From assembly GCF_010500865.1 (NCBI RefSeq), contig NZ_JAAAWN010000012.1:1-64000 (forward strand): a stretch of 64,000 nt of DNA, written 5' to 3'. Below the pieces are notes generated by a model, which saw nothing but the letters and a program-made list of their open reading frames with translations, searched no databases and was not told the DNA's origin. Positions within the stretch are counted from its first letter, which is position 1; every line of letters begins with the position of its first letter. Made by a program: the position numbers and the translations under genes. This DNA is from Alteromonas profundi (GTDB lineage Bacteria; Pseudomonadota; Gammaproteobacteria; Enterobacterales; Alteromonadaceae). Of this stretch, positions 10,114-20,180 are shown piece after piece.

Positions 10114-10814
10114 AATGTATGCCTGTTTAATCCGTAGGGATATTGAATTACCCACCTTTTTTATGTCCTGTGTAGGTGAATTCGTTTATTACCTGTTAAT
10201 TGCCTCGTCCACTGAGTTGTTAACAATTTGTGAATTATTCTTAAATGCCGTTAACAGAATAAATATTCTGTTTTTAAGCACCGCCGAGTATATCCAGCAC
10301 AGTATATAATTACAATTTTTTGTGCGGATCTAAGACTTTAGTCTTTTTTCACACTTTATTAATATACACTGCAACGGATGTTCGGTCATTATTGCTTGCA
10401 ACTTGCATGAACTGCTTTATTTACAAGGCGCTAAAGTGTATCAGGCCTAGCGCAGAATAACACTAGTTTAGCACTTGAAATTAATGTCTTTTAATGCAAA
10501 TTTGTCATTGTGAAAGATTGTATGCACAATTTTTCATCGCAAGTGTTAATTAATTTAGCAAACGGTGGTTTACCTTTTGTGAAAAGAGATTGATAATTAC
10601 CGGTATTGGGTTGAGTGCGATATCCAAAAGAAGCAATTTGATATTTTTAACAATGCATTATAAGTGCAGGCAATTTAGAATATTTATTGCGCATATATGC
10701 AATTAAATTGACTTCTAGGTACATAATAAAGTACAAATACGCCACTTTTCCCAACGAGACGAGCACATTCGTTCGTTTTCGCTGCAAACAGAACCATTCT
10801 GAGGAGAGCATTAT
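10114..10814. promoter_or_regulatory. Divergent control region between sdhC and gltA
   Basis: About 700 AT-rich bases without a gene separate the divergent sdh and gltA units. They should hold both promoters and long leaders. I could not fix -10/-35 pairs or a regulator site with confidence. A perfect 10-bp palindrome GCATATATGC lies at 10691-10700, about 115 bases before the gltA start. Confidence 0.5.
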
Positions 10815-12092
10815 ATGGCAGATCAGAAAGCCATTCTTAAAGCCGGCGGTAAGGAAATCGAGCTTCCTATCTTGTCGGGTACCGAAGGACAAGATGTAAT
10901 CGACGTCCGTTCAGTTGGACAACACGGTTATTTTACTTACGACCCTGGTTTTATGGCGACAGGATCTTGCGAGTCAGCTATCACTTATATTGATGGAGCA
11001 AAAGGTGTACTACTTCACCGCGGCTACCCAATTGAAGAGTTAGCGCGCGATGCAGACTACCTTGAAGTTTGTCATATGCTTCTACACGGCGAAGCGCCGA
11101 CGAAAGAAGAATATGAAGAATTCAAAGACACAATTACCCGCCATACAATGGTACATGAACAAATTAACATGTTCTTTCACGGTTTCCGTAACGACGCCCA
11201 CCCTATGGCGATGTTATGCGGTACTGTAGGTGCCATGTCATCGTTCTATCACAGCGACTTAGACGTTTCTAACGACGAACAACGTAAGCGTAGTGCCCAT
11301 CGCCTAATTGCGAAAATGCCTACACTGGTCGCTATGTGTTACAAGTATAACGTTGGTCAACCTTTCGTTTACCCACGAAACGACCTGAGCTATGCGGCTA
11401 ACTTCCTAAATATGATGTTCTCTGTTCCAGCAGAAGAATATCAAATTAGTCCTGCGGTTGAACGTGCAATGGACCGTATTTTTACGCTTCATGCCGATCA
11501 TGAGCAAAACGCATCTACATCCACGGTAAGACTAGCCGGTTCGTCTGGCGCTAACCCATATGCTTGTATCGCTGCGGGTGTGGCATCACTTTGGGGACCT
11601 GCTCATGGCGGTGCCAACGAAGCGTGTCTTAACATGCTTGAAGAAATTGGTACGGTTGACCGTATTCCTGAATTTATTGAGCGTGCAAAAGACAAGTCAG
11701 ATCCATTCCGTCTTATGGGCTTTGGCCACCGTGTTTATAAAAACCACGACCCGCGCGCAACAGTTATGCGCGAAAGCTGCCATGAAGTGCTAGGCGAACT
11801 TAATGTGCAAGATCCACTGCTAGATGTTGCGATGGAACTTGAAAAGATTGCCCTAAGCGACCCCTACTTTGCTGAGAAAAAATTGTTCCCGAACGTAGAT
11901 TTCTACTCTGGTATCGTACTAAAAGCAATTGGTATCCCAACCAATATGTTTACCTGTATCTTTGCACTTTCTCGTACTGTGGGTTGGATTTCTCACTGGC
12001 ACGAAATGATGAGCGATCCAAAACAAAAAATTGGTCGTCCTCGTCAGCTGTACACAGGTCACAGCAAGCGTAAATATACACCGATTAAGTAA
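10815..12092 (+). CDS. gltA: Citrate synthase (type II)
   Basis: This enzyme condenses acetyl-CoA and oxaloacetate to citrate, the entry step of the TCA cycle. The 425 residues match the hexameric, NADH-sensitive gammaproteobacterial type (E. coli 427). The citrate synthase signature [14 protein letters not shown] is present, as is the catalytic region around [12 protein letters not shown]. The start has GAGGAGAG eight to ten bases upstream. It is transcribed away from sdhCDAB, as in E. coli, and ends at a clear terminator. Confidence 0.97.
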   Translation: MADQKAILKAGGKEIELPILSGTEGQDVIDVRSVGQHGYFTYDPGFMATGSCESAITYIDGAKGVLLHRGYPIEELARDADYLEVCHMLLHGEAPTKEEYEEFKDTITRHTMVHEQINMFFHGFRNDAHPMAMLCGTVGAMSSFYHSDLDVSNDEQRKRSAHRLIAKMPTLVAMCYKYNVGQPFVYPRNDLSYAANFLNMMFSVPAEEYQISPAVERAMDRIFTLHADHEQNASTSTVRLAGSSGANPYACIAAGVASLWGPAHGGANEACLNMLEEIGTVDRIPEFIERAKDKSDPFRLMGFGHRVYKNHDPRATVMRESCHEVLGELNVQDPLLDVAMELEKIALSDPYFAEKKLFPNVDFYSGIVLKAIGIPTNMFTCIFALSRTVGWISHWHEMMSDPKQKIGRPRQLYTGHSKRKYTPIK

Positions 12093-12120
12093 TATTGAAC
12101 GGTTTTAATAAACCTTCGTA

Positions 12121-12149
12121 AAAATAGCGCCCTATGGCGCTATTTTTTT
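12121..12149 (+). terminator. Intrinsic terminator of gltA
   Basis: An 8-11 bp stem (AATAGCGCC with GGCGCTATT, loop CTAT) is followed by a run of seven T. The next gene's Shine-Dalgarno starts only a few bases later. Confidence 0.9.
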
Positions 12150-12163
12150 ATTTGGAGACGTCT

Positions 12164-12586
12164 ATGCCCTATTCTGCTGTTGTTCTCGGGCTAGCAGGCC
12201 TTATACCCTTTATATTTCTGCCTATAGCCTATGTAGCAAACTTGCTGTCGCTTACGCAAAGCGCACTGTATTTCATTCAATACTCTGGCGTTTTGTTATC
12301 GTTTTTTGGTGGTGTGCACTGGTGGGATGCCATGAAAGCGCAAAAATTCGGTACACAAATGTACGTTGCTATGCTGCCCACCATAGTAGGTTGGTTATCT
12401 TTGGTATTTAGCCACCGAGTAGAAGTACTGGGGCTACTGTCGTTAAGCTATGTCGGCATTCTAATGTACGATAAATTTACCCTTAGCTTGCCTAAGGTAC
12501 AGATTGTTAGTTACATCAGCCTTCGTATAGCCCTAACCACAGTGGTAGTACTTAGCCATGCATGGATGATTTACCTAATAACATAA
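12164..12586 (+). CDS. DUF3429-type inner-membrane protein
   Basis: This is a 140-residue protein of unknown function with four or five hydrophobic helices, predicted in the inner membrane. The pattern (PYSAVVLGLAGLIPF at the N-terminus, FFGGVHWWDAM in the second helix, then a LPTIVGWLSL helix) fits the DUF3429 family. The start ATG 12164 follows TTGGAG; an in-frame extension upstream would run into the gltA terminator and is rejected. The start codon is only 15 bases beyond the terminator T tract, so expression probably depends on read-through or on a promoter inside the gltA 3' end. Confidence 0.75.
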   Translation: MPYSAVVLGLAGLIPFIFLPIAYVANLLSLTQSALYFIQYSGVLLSFFGGVHWWDAMKAQKFGTQMYVAMLPTIVGWLSLVFSHRVEVLGLLSLSYVGILMYDKFTLSLPKVQIVSYISLRIALTTVVVLSHAWMIYLIT

Positions 12587-12624
12587 TAAGCGCTTTTATG
12601 CGTAAGTATGTACAAAACCGAGCG

Positions 12625-12673
12625 AATAAAAAAAGGCACTATGGTTTTAACGTGACCATAGTGCCTTTTTTAT
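12625..12673. terminator. Bidirectional terminator
   Basis: A 12-bp stem GGCACTATGG...CCATAGTGCC is flanked by A and T runs on both sides. It lies between the convergent DUF3429 gene and the phosphomannomutase gene. Confidence 0.85.
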
Positions 12674-12753
12674 ACGTTTTTTACGCAAAGTTAAGAGTAG
12701 CTGAACTTAGCGGGCTTACGTTTACCCTATCCCATTTACACTAATATAAACGG

Positions 12754-14214
12754 CTATTCTGCACGAATAGCGGCTAACAGCTCCGCCGTTTTCTCTTCCA
12801 TTAATGCAATATCGCCCTTACTTTCAACATTTAGCCGTATTACAGGTTCGGTGTTTGATTTGCGTAGATTAAAGCGCCAGTTTCCAAACTCTAACCCTAA
12901 CCCGTCAGTGGTATCAATAACCTCAGCGTTAGGTTTGTACGTTTCTGTTACCCGCGCTAGGGCAGCATCTGCATCGTTTAATTTACTGTTAATTTCCCCC
13001 GATGAAGGAAACGCTTCTATACGCTGTTTTACCATGCTCGCTAACGTTTGCTGTTTTACACAGACTAATTCAGCAATAAGCAGCCAAGGGATCATGCCCG
13101 AATCGCAATAAGCGAAATCACGGAAATAATGATGTGCACTCATTTCGCCGCCATAAACCGCATCTTCTTTGCGCATACGCTCTTTAATAAAAGCATGACC
13201 AGTTTTCGACTTAATGGGCGTACCGCCCGCATTAGCGACAATATCTTCCGTATTCCAGTATACACGGGGGTCGTAAATAATTTTGCTGTCCTGATCTTTC
13301 TCAATAAAAGCAGCTGCAAGCAGACCTACAATGTAATAGCCTTCAATAAATTGACCGTCTGCATCGAATAAGAAACAACGGTCAAAGTCGCCGTCCCATG
13401 CAATACCAAAGTCGGCGTTATGTTCAATTACAGCATTTGCTGTATCGGCGCGGTTTTCAGGAAGTAGAGGGTTGGGAATACCGTTGGGGAATGTACCATC
13501 TGGCTGATGATGTACTTTAATAAACGTAATAGGTATCTGTCTATTTTCAAGCTCAGCTTCAAGAGCATCTAATGCTTTTCCAGCTGCGCCATTACCAGCG
13601 TTAACCACTATTTTCAGCGGGGTGAAGTTGGATAAATCTACATAAGAAAGCATATGGTCCACGTAGGCATCCATACAACTGTCTTCAACATAGCTCCCTG
13701 TTTCCGCTAACTTACTCACTTGAATGTGCGCTTTACCCTTAAAAAATGCATCAGCATCAATACTGGCGTTGTCGGTAAAAAACGCCAATCTGTCATTCAC
13801 GCTATTTTCATCTAGCGATTCTGCGCGAGATTTAATCGCATCAAGCCCAGTGTCACCACTAATAGGCACAGACCCTGCTTTTACTAGCTTCATGCCATTA
13901 TAGTTAATGGGGTTGTGACTCGCGGTAACTTCGATGCCGCCATCAACACCTAAATGTTTAGTCGCAAAATAAATTTCTTCTGTGCCAGCCATACCAATAT
14001 CGGTAACATTCGCGCCGGCGTCAATGAGCCCCGCGGTAAGTGCGAGTTTTAAGGGCGTAGACGTTAATCGAACATCGCTTCCCACCACCACACTCTTTGC
14101 ATTTAATTCTTCTGCAAACGCATATCCAATGCGGTAAGCCACTTCCTCGTCGAGTTGGCTATTTAATTCGCCGCGAATATCATATGCTTTAAAACATGTA
14201 ATCGATTTTGTCAT
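12754..14214 (-). CDS. manB: Phosphomannomutase / phosphoglucomutase
   Basis: This enzyme interconverts mannose-6-phosphate and mannose-1-phosphate, supplying GDP-mannose for polysaccharides; phosphoglucomutase activity is also possible. Its 486 residues follow the alpha-D-phosphohexomutase plan. The N-terminus FKAYDIRG closely matches E. coli CpsG. The phosphoserine loop is TASHNP (near residue 100), the metal loop is DGDFDRC, and the phosphate-binding loop near the C-terminus is RKSNTEP. It stands alone on the minus strand with terminators on both sides. The symbol cpsG would be equally valid. Confidence 0.9.
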   Translation of the reverse strand: MTKSITCFKAYDIRGELNSQLDEEVAYRIGYAFAEELNAKSVVVGSDVRLTSTPLKLALTAGLIDAGANVTDIGMAGTEEIYFATKHLGVDGGIEVTASHNPINYNGMKLVKAGSVPISGDTGLDAIKSRAESLDENSVNDRLAFFTDNASIDADAFFKGKAHIQVSKLAETGSYVEDSCMDAYVDHMLSYVDLSNFTPLKIVVNAGNGAAGKALDALEAELENRQIPITFIKVHHQPDGTFPNGIPNPLLPENRADTANAVIEHNADFGIAWDGDFDRCFLFDADGQFIEGYYIVGLLAAAFIEKDQDSKIIYDPRVYWNTEDIVANAGGTPIKSKTGHAFIKERMRKEDAVYGGEMSAHHYFRDFAYCDSGMIPWLLIAELVCVKQQTLASMVKQRIEAFPSSGEINSKLNDADAALARVTETYKPNAEVIDTTDGLGLEFGNWRFNLRKSNTEPVIRLNVESKGDIALMEEKTAELLAAIRAE

Positions 14215-14252
14215 TATGTGAGGTCTCTGTTCCCTGCGATTTGGCTAAAACT

Positions 14253-14286
14253 AAAAAAGCAAAAACGTGGGGCCACGCTTTTGCTT
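14253..14286 (-). terminator. Intrinsic terminator after yqjG
   Basis: The stem AGCAAAA(A)CGTGG with CCACGCTTTTGCT is followed on the minus strand by TTTTTTAG. It lies about 130 bases beyond the yqjG stop. Confidence 0.75.
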
Positions 14287-14416
14287 GTCCGATTAACATG
14301 TTAAACAAGCCTAGCCATTGGTGCAACGCCCTAGGCATCTTAAATGGGCCCTTTGTGAGCAAATGTATAACGAGGTTTAGCGATCTCAGCGCATAGTGTT
14401 AATATTTCCCCAAAAG

Positions 14417-15379
14417 TTAGGTCGACAAGGATTCTCGCCCATGGGGTTGCATAAGGTCTTGTTTAGGCCCCAGGGGAATAACCTGGGTGGGGTTTATCAT
14501 AGTATGGCTGAAATAATAATGACGTTTAATATGGTCAAAGTTTACGGTGTCTGCAATACCCGGTATTTGATAAAGTTCGCGCATATACGCAAATAAATTT
14601 GGATAGTCAGCTATTTGTTTAATATTGCATTTAAAGTGACCGTGATAGACAGCATCAAATCGAATAAGTGTCGTAAAGAGCCGCCAGTCTGCCTCGGTCA
14701 ATGTATCAGCCACTAAATAGCGCTGTGATGAGAGAATCTGTTCAATCTTCGCCAGCGCACCGAACACATCATTCACTGCCTCCTCATAGGCCGCTTGAGT
14801 GGTAGCGAACCCTGCCTTATACACTCCGTTATTAATGTTGGGATAAACCAAATCGTTTATTTCATCAATAGCACTGCGCAACGATTCAGGATAGTAATCG
14901 ATGGTATTCCCGGTAAGTGTATTAAAGCCACTGTTAAAAATACGAATAATGTCCGCTGATTCATTATTAACTATCTGTTTGGTTTTCTTATCCCACAAAA
15001 TAGGCACAGTAACGCGTGTGGTAATCTCGCTATCAGCCAAGGTGTAAATTTCATGTAGATATGTTTTACCGTAAAGCTTATCGCCGGTGCTCCCTGGGTA
15101 ATCATCGAAACTCCAGCCGTGGGAAAGCATGTGCGGATGCACGATTGACACATCTATATGTGCTTCTAGCTCTTTTAACTTTCTAACAATAAGCGTGCGA
15201 TGAGCCCATGGGCATGCCAAGGCTACATACAAATGATAGCGTCCAGACTCGGGTTGAAACTTATTGTCGTCAGCACCAACAAAATGTCTAAATTTCGATG
15301 CTTGACGTTCAAACTTCCCTCCGGATTTACTGGTGTCATACCACTTGTCCTGCCATTTACCGTCAACCAATAGGCCCAT
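14417..15379 (-). CDS. yqjG: Glutathionyl-hydroquinone reductase (Xi-class glutathione S-transferase)
   Basis: This is a cytosolic Xi-class GST that reduces glutathionyl-hydroquinones. The thioredoxin-like N-terminal domain carries the catalytic Cys in ACPWAHRTLIVR. The C-terminal helical domain has the conserved region YLVADTLTEADWRLFTTLIRFD. The start at ATG 15379 (MGLLVDGKWQDKWYDT) is chosen because AGGAAAGGAAAG precedes it and the family begins there; the product is 320 residues. It is a single-gene unit. Confidence 0.9.
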   Translation of the reverse strand: MGLLVDGKWQDKWYDTSKSGGKFERQASKFRHFVGADDNKFQPESGRYHLYVALACPWAHRTLIVRKLKELEAHIDVSIVHPHMLSHGWSFDDYPGSTGDKLYGKTYLHEIYTLADSEITTRVTVPILWDKKTKQIVNNESADIIRIFNSGFNTLTGNTIDYYPESLRSAIDEINDLVYPNINNGVYKAGFATTQAAYEEAVNDVFGALAKIEQILSSQRYLVADTLTEADWRLFTTLIRFDAVYHGHFKCNIKQIADYPNLFAYMRELYQIPGIADTVNFDHIKRHYYFSHTMINPTQVIPLGPKQDLMQPHGRESLST

Positions 15380-15702
15380 AGTCTTTCCTTTCCTCAAAAT
15401 TCGTTGCATTCATTACATTAGTTACGTGATTGAATCATGTTTGGACTTTGCTGTATTGCGTGAAAAAACGAATGACACGTTCGTGTAAGTCGAATTATTT
15501 TGCTAACCATGGGTTATAAAACCGCTATAAATAGGTCGGGGAATTATCTTCATAGCACGCCTTTAGGCCGTGTTTTGTTTGGCAAATGTAGAATACCCAG
15601 CGTCAATAACTTGCATTATTATGGTTTTTTGCGATCATGCGCGCCCTTAATCGTAAATGCTAGGGCCTGCTTCACGCAGCTTCTATTTTTGTGAGTATAT
15701 GT
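15380..15702. other. Gene-free gap between yqjG and tcdA
   Basis: This region of 323 bases separates the divergent yqjG and tcdA genes. A short plus-strand opening at 15500-15694 shows no family features or good ribosome site. I see no distinct structure; promoters for both genes are expected here. Confidence 0.5.
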
Positions 15703-16479
15703 ATGTCTTATGACCCAAGGTTCGGCGGCATTGTTCGCCTTTATGGCCCAGAAGCCACAAATAAACTTGCCAATAGTCACGTATTAATTGCAGGTATTGG
15801 TGGCGTAGGAAGCTGGTGTGCAGAAGCGCTCGCTCGCTCGGGTGTGGGTAAACTAACCCTGGTCGACTTAGACGATGTGTGTATCACCAATACCAACCGT
15901 CAAGTTCATGCAATGTCAGATACCATAGGCCAACCTAAAGTCGAGGCGATCGCTGAACGTATTAATAAAATAAATCCCGCCTGTAACGTTACCTGTGTAG
16001 AAGACTTCGTACTTGCTGAAAACGTAAGTGAGTTAATCTCAAATGCATGTGATGCGGTAATAGATGCTACCGACAGTATTCGCGCAAAAGCTGCCATGAT
16101 TGCCCATTGCAAACGGCAAAAAATTCCAATCGTTACGGTAGGCGGTGCTGGGGGGCAAATCGACCCCACGCAAGTGACCAAAGGCGATCTAGCAAAAACG
16201 GTACAAGATCCCCTTGCCGCCAAGCTACGCAGTGAACTTAGAAGAAACTACAACTTCAGTAAAAACCCTAAACGCCGATTTGGCGTAGAGTGTATTTATT
16301 CCACGGAACAACTGCGCTATCCACAACCCGATGGCAGTGTGTGTTTTAATAAATCCGCGATGAGCGGTGGTACACGCCTAGATTGCGCGGGCGGCTTTGG
16401 CGCAGTGGTTACGGTAACAGCCACTTTTGGTATGTTTGCCGCAGCCAGTATCATCAACCGTTTAACTGGCCAAAAATAG
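15703..16479 (+). CDS. tcdA: tRNA threonylcarbamoyladenosine dehydratase
   Basis: This is an E1-like enzyme that uses ATP to dehydrate t6A37 of tRNA to its cyclic form (also known as CsdL). It has 258 residues. The nucleotide-binding GIGGVGSWCAEALARSG follows the start motif RFGGIVRLYG. DLDDVCITNTNRQ and DAIDATDS-like segments match the ThiF/MoeB fold. ATG 15703 is chosen; a GTG four codons upstream is an alternative. An unknown gene follows 75 bases downstream. Confidence 0.92.
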   Translation: MSYDPRFGGIVRLYGPEATNKLANSHVLIAGIGGVGSWCAEALARSGVGKLTLVDLDDVCITNTNRQVHAMSDTIGQPKVEAIAERINKINPACNVTCVEDFVLAENVSELISNACDAVIDATDSIRAKAAMIAHCKRQKIPIVTVGGAGGQIDPTQVTKGDLAKTVQDPLAAKLRSELRRNYNFSKNPKRRFGVECIYSTEQLRYPQPDGSVCFNKSAMSGGTRLDCAGGFGAVVTVTATFGMFAAASIINRLTGQK

Positions 16480-16554
16480 ACAATTCGTCTTAACTTAAGC
16501 ACAATGTACACTTTGCCCACGCAACTTCTGTGCTGGTGTTACCAAGGAACTAAG

Positions 16555-16959
16555 ATGTCACCGAATGAATTAGAAGAATTAATGAGCGATAGTGCGGATA
16601 ACGCGGTGAAAACTGCGCAAGCAGAGTTTAATACACCGCTTGATTTTACTGCACAAAGCATTGCTACGGTTGATGACTTGCTGTTAGCTTTTATCGAAAA
16701 ATATCAAGAAAAAGCGCTTGAAGAAAAAGCCGTGTTCACTATCTGCAATATTTTTGGCGCCTATGTTGGCGAAACGTTGCGTCGTTATGTAAAAGGCACA
16801 TGGATTTACGATGAATCTAATCCACAGGCCCCCTATATGCTCCTCGCAGTGGAAAGCAATACCTACGCATTTGCTGGCATTTGCTACGAGCGGTTAGTCA
16901 ATGATAAAAGTGTTAGCGTTAAAAGCTATTTTGACCAAGCTTTAGCGAATCATCAATAA
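16555..16959 (+). CDS. Hypothetical protein downstream of tcdA
   Basis: This is a 134-residue soluble acidic protein that I do not recognise. The start ATG 16555 has CAAGGA six bases upstream; a longer opening from 16504 is rejected. The first half is helical. The middle motif FGAYVGETLRRYVKGTWIYDE, followed by an aromatic/hydrophobic strand pattern, resembles small DUF3806-like domains, but that is a weak impression. No signal peptide or membrane segment is seen. It may be cotranscribed with tcdA. Confidence 0.6.
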   Translation: MSPNELEELMSDSADNAVKTAQAEFNTPLDFTAQSIATVDDLLLAFIEKYQEKALEEKAVFTICNIFGAYVGETLRRYVKGTWIYDESNPQAPYMLLAVESNTYAFAGICYERLVNDKSVSVKSYFDQALANHQ

Positions 16960-17158
16960 ACCTTTTGTTGCGTCTAACGAGGTTAAGGCTAATGTATGTA
17001 TTAGACAACGTGGGGCAAAGCGAGCGTTTGTGTTTCGCCCTACTTTTAGCGAATGCATTGTAGGGAGTACGTAATAGACGCTACGCGATACAAATAACAG
17101 TAGACAAAAATATTGACGCAATATCTTGCTACATAGCAACCTTGTTCATCTAGGCTTT

Positions 17159-17659
17159 TTAGCCAGCAGGGTTCGCCTCCCCTTTATCGTGTTGCGTAGG
17201 CGTTTGCCAATCTTCAATCATCCAGCGTAAATGCCGGCTTCGACACACCACGTAAAAACCAATCAAAGAAACAGCAATTTTAATTGCCGTTACTAATTCA
17301 AAATTCCAATGCAGTTTTACAGCGTGATAGACCTGAACCCCAAAAGAGCAGATTACCCCAATTACCATGGCAGGAATAAGCCAACGACACCACAGGATAT
17401 AGTGGTGTTTCCATAAGCGTTCACGCTGACTAATTAAAACCATTGCGATAACCAATGGAAAACTACTCGCTAACGCCATCCATAAACTTTCGCTGTGGGG
17501 GTAAAAAATACGTAGCAATGTTTCTGTTTGCGTACGTGAAGCGAGGGAAAAAACAAAAGCAATCCAGTCTAGACAGAAAAAAGCGAGTAAACCATACAAC
17601 CACACAGGCGGTAGTATACGCCCCGCCTCGTCGTAATATTTTAGGGGCAGCTTTAGCAT
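17159..17659 (-). CDS. DUF2919 membrane protein (YfeZ-like)
   Basis: This is a predicted inner-membrane protein of about 166 residues with four hydrophobic segments. The N-terminal pattern YYDEAGRILPPVWLYGLLAF, then RTQTETLLRIFYPHSESLWMAL, parallels E. coli YfeZ of the DUF2919 family. Function is unknown. ATG 17659 is preferred over a TTG seven codons upstream; neither has a strong ribosome site. The C-terminal tail is hydrophilic. Confidence 0.7.
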   Translation of the reverse strand: MLKLPLKYYDEAGRILPPVWLYGLLAFFCLDWIAFVFSLASRTQTETLLRIFYPHSESLWMALASSFPLVIAMVLISQRERLWKHHYILWCRWLIPAMVIGVICSFGVQVYHAVKLHWNFELVTAIKIAVSLIGFYVVCRSRHLRWMIEDWQTPTQHDKGEANPAG

Positions 17660-17805
17660 GCTATGAAGACAGTTAAACAAGATATCATAGGCAGAATATT
17701 GGGCCGTTTTAGGTAACTTAAACCGTACTGTCTTATAATATAATTAATTTTCCGCTCCCCTTTATAAAAATACGCGAAACTGCTGCGCTTAGCAGCGACT
17801 TACTG

Positions 17806-17811
17806 TATAAT
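17806..17811 (+). promoter_or_regulatory. Probable -10 box of rimO
   Basis: A perfect TATAAT lies 41 bases before the rimO start. The -35 position is poor, so this rests mainly on the -10 match and the spacing to the gene. Confidence 0.4.
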
Positions 17812-17851
17812 CCGCGGCCATTTTAAGTACAGCATTAACCAGGTAATTTTA

Positions 17852-19294
17852 ATGTCAGTAGAAACCTTTGACCCCAACAAAACGGTTAATAAAACCACCA
17901 CGCTGGAAACACCCGTTAAAACACTTGATGCGAATAGAAATCGCGATGCAGCGAGCGGTAGTCGTATTGGGTTTGTTAGCTTAGGTTGTCCGAAAAACCT
18001 GGTTGATTCGGAGCGCATTCTTACTCAGCTTCGGACTGAAGGCTATGATGTGGTTCCCACATACAACGATGCTGACCTAGTTATTGTAAATACCTGCGGC
18101 TTTATTGATGCAGCGGTAGAAGAGTCTCTTGATACCATTGGCGAAGCGCTAAAAGAAAACGGTAAGGTAATTGTTACTGGGTGTTTAGGTATCAAAGAAG
18201 ATGATATACGAGAAGTTCATCCAAATGTATTGGCCATCACAGGTCCTCATGCTTATGAAACCGTGGTTGAACAGGTACACGAACACCTACCAAAGCCGCA
18301 GCATAATCCCTTTGAGCACTTGGTTCCCGACCATGGGGTAAAACTCACGCCTCGTCATTATGCCTATCTTAAAATATCTGAGGGCTGTAACCACAGATGT
18401 ACTTTCTGTATTATCCCCTCAATGCGCGGCGACCTTGTAAGTCGTCCTGTGGGCAGCGTGCTTGATGAAGCAAAACGCTTGCAAGCGGCGGGCGTAAAAG
18501 AGTTATTGGTGATTTCCCAAGATACCAGTGCGTATGGCGTAGATGTAAAACACCGCACCGGCTTTTGGAATGGCATGCCTGTTAAAACGCACATGCAGCA
18601 GTTGTGCGAAAAACTTGGCGAAATGGGAATTTGGGTTCGACTTCACTATGTCTATCCCTACCCCCATGTAGACGACCTTATCCCTTTGATGAATGAAGGT
18701 AAACTGCTTCCTTACCTTGATATTCCACTGCAACATGCCAGTAAGCGTATCTTACGACTTATGAAACGCCCTGGCAGTGCCGATCGTACGTTAGAACGCA
18801 TTAAAAAGTGGCGAGAAATATGTCCTTCATTGGTAATTCGTTCAACCTTTATTGTCGGCTTCCCGGGTGAAACAGAAGAAGAGTTTGAAGAATTACTAAC
18901 GTTTATTCGCGAAGCCCAACTCGACAGGGTTGGTGCATTTGCATACTCCCCCGTTGAAGGTGCCCGCGCCAATGATTTACCTGATCCTGTACCAGAAAGT
19001 ATTAAACAAGCCCGTCTTGCACGTTTTATGGAAGTGCAAGGTGAGATTAGTGCTCAGCGTCTGCAAGACCGTATAGGTAATGAGTATCATGTAGTTATTG
19101 ATAGTGTAGATAGTGAAGGCGCGGTAGGAAGAACTTACGCCGATGCCCCTGAGGTTGACGGCCTTGTTCATCTTAACGGTGTTTACAACGTGAAGCCAGG
19201 GGATCGTGTCTGGGCCGAAGTTATTCATGCCAATGAACACGATGTGTGGGCGGTGCTTTCCGAAGACCAAGATGACGCTAGCGACACGGAATAA
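17852..19294 (+). CDS. rimO: Ribosomal protein S12 methylthiotransferase
   Basis: This radical-SAM enzyme adds a methylthio group to an aspartate of ribosomal protein S12. Its 480 residues include about 36 extra N-terminal residues that look unstructured. The UPF0004 domain supplies three cysteines ([23 protein letters not shown]) for one 4Fe-4S cluster. CNHRCTFC is the radical-SAM cluster motif. [10 protein letters not shown] and a C-terminal TRAM domain follow. It is a single-gene unit with its own promoter and terminator. Confidence 0.95.
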   Translation: MSVETFDPNKTVNKTTTLETPVKTLDANRNRDAASGSRIGFVSLGCPKNLVDSERILTQLRTEGYDVVPTYNDADLVIVNTCGFIDAAVEESLDTIGEALKENGKVIVTGCLGIKEDDIREVHPNVLAITGPHAYETVVEQVHEHLPKPQHNPFEHLVPDHGVKLTPRHYAYLKISEGCNHRCTFCIIPSMRGDLVSRPVGSVLDEAKRLQAAGVKELLVISQDTSAYGVDVKHRTGFWNGMPVKTHMQQLCEKLGEMGIWVRLHYVYPYPHVDDLIPLMNEGKLLPYLDIPLQHASKRILRLMKRPGSADRTLERIKKWREICPSLVIRSTFIVGFPGETEEEFEELLTFIREAQLDRVGAFAYSPVEGARANDLPDPVPESIKQARLARFMEVQGEISAQRLQDRIGNEYHVVIDSVDSEGAVGRTYADAPEVDGLVHLNGVYNVKPGDRVWAEVIHANEHDVWAVLSEDQDDASDTE

Positions 19295-19377
19295 TGACAC
19301 CTACACGCTGTCGCTTATGTCTTCAACACAGTTGTAATAGATGGCAAGAAAAACGATAACAGGATAACTTCCCTGTG

Positions 19378-19408
19378 CGGCGCCTCCTTTGTGGGGCGCT
19401 TTTTTTTA
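19378..19408 (+). terminator. Intrinsic terminator after rimO
   Basis: A GC-rich stem (GGCGCC with GGGGCGC) is followed by eight T, about 85 bases after the rimO stop. Confidence 0.75.
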
Positions 19409-19462
19409 ACCGCTCCCCCCATCAATGTTTCTGTAGACGCCATGATTAGGCTTAGTTTACAA

Positions 19463-20122
19463 CTACCACGGTAATGTATCACCATTGGCGTGAATGAAAC
19501 GACCAGCGTTCTCTACATTTAGTTCTTCTATACGAGTGACTAATCGTGCCGCCGCAGTATCGGCATCAATATCACCGTTACCATTGACCATTTCAGTTTG
19601 CACAAACCCAGGATGAAATACGCCAACAGCAATACCTTTTGGCCCTAAGTCATTCGCTAAGGATACGCCTGCAGCATTAAGCGCCGCTTTCGACATACGG
19701 TAGCCGTAATATCCCCCTGAACTGTTGTCAGCCATGGAACCCATACGGCTGCTAATCATGGCTACTTTGCTACCCTCATTAAGAGAAGGTAAAAGGGTTT
19801 GTGTTACCAGTAGAGAGCCTAATGCGTTGACGCGAAATTGATATTCGATGGTGGCGGGTTCCCAGTCATGAAGGTTCTCAACCCCTAGTACGCCCGCATT
19901 ATTTATTAAAACATCAATCCGCGTGGCGACAATATCGGCGAGTGCAACTGCAAGGGTTTCGGGCTTTGAAAGGTCAACATTATTAATTATCTTAGCCCCA
20001 CTTGCGTTTAATTCATCGCAACTATTGCGACAGGTAGCAAAAACCGTGTGGCCCTGAGCGACATACTGCTTAACCAGCGCAAGGCCTATCCCTCTGTTGC
20101 CCCCTGTTACCACTACATTCAT
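19463..20122 (-). CDS. Short-chain dehydrogenase/reductase
   Basis: This is a 219-residue NAD(P)-dependent SDR of unknown substrate. The cofactor motif GGNRGIGLALV is at the N-terminus, NNAG near residue 75, catalytic Ser in ISSRMGS, and the YRMSK (YxxxK) pair follows. The short C-terminus resembles the CsgA/C-factor-like subgroup. It is separated from kdsB by about 60 bases on the same strand, and cotranscription with the kdsB group is possible. Confidence 0.8.
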   Translation of the reverse strand: MNVVVTGGNRGIGLALVKQYVAQGHTVFATCRNSCDELNASGAKIINNVDLSKPETLAVALADIVATRIDVLINNAGVLGVENLHDWEPATIEYQFRVNALGSLLVTQTLLPSLNEGSKVAMISSRMGSMADNSSGGYYGYRMSKAALNAAGVSLANDLGPKGIAVGVFHPGFVQTEMVNGNGDIDADTAAARLVTRIEELNVENAGRFIHANGDTLPW

Positions 20123-20180
20123 GTTAACTCCTTAATAATGATAGGTTAGTGCTAACGCCTCTGTGGTTTGCCATAGCACG

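Noticed and set aside
10490..10560. CRP-like site in the sdhC-gltA region
   Set aside because: TGTGA and GCACA half-sites occur but are ten bases apart instead of six.
15500..15694. 64-codon plus-strand opening upstream of tcdA
   Set aside because: It has no ribosome site, a composition unlike coding DNA here and no family resemblance.
16942..17139. Small minus-strand gene between the tcdA-linked unknown and the DUF2919 gene
   Set aside because: It overlaps the end of the plus-strand gene, has no ribosome site and no recognisable sequence pattern.
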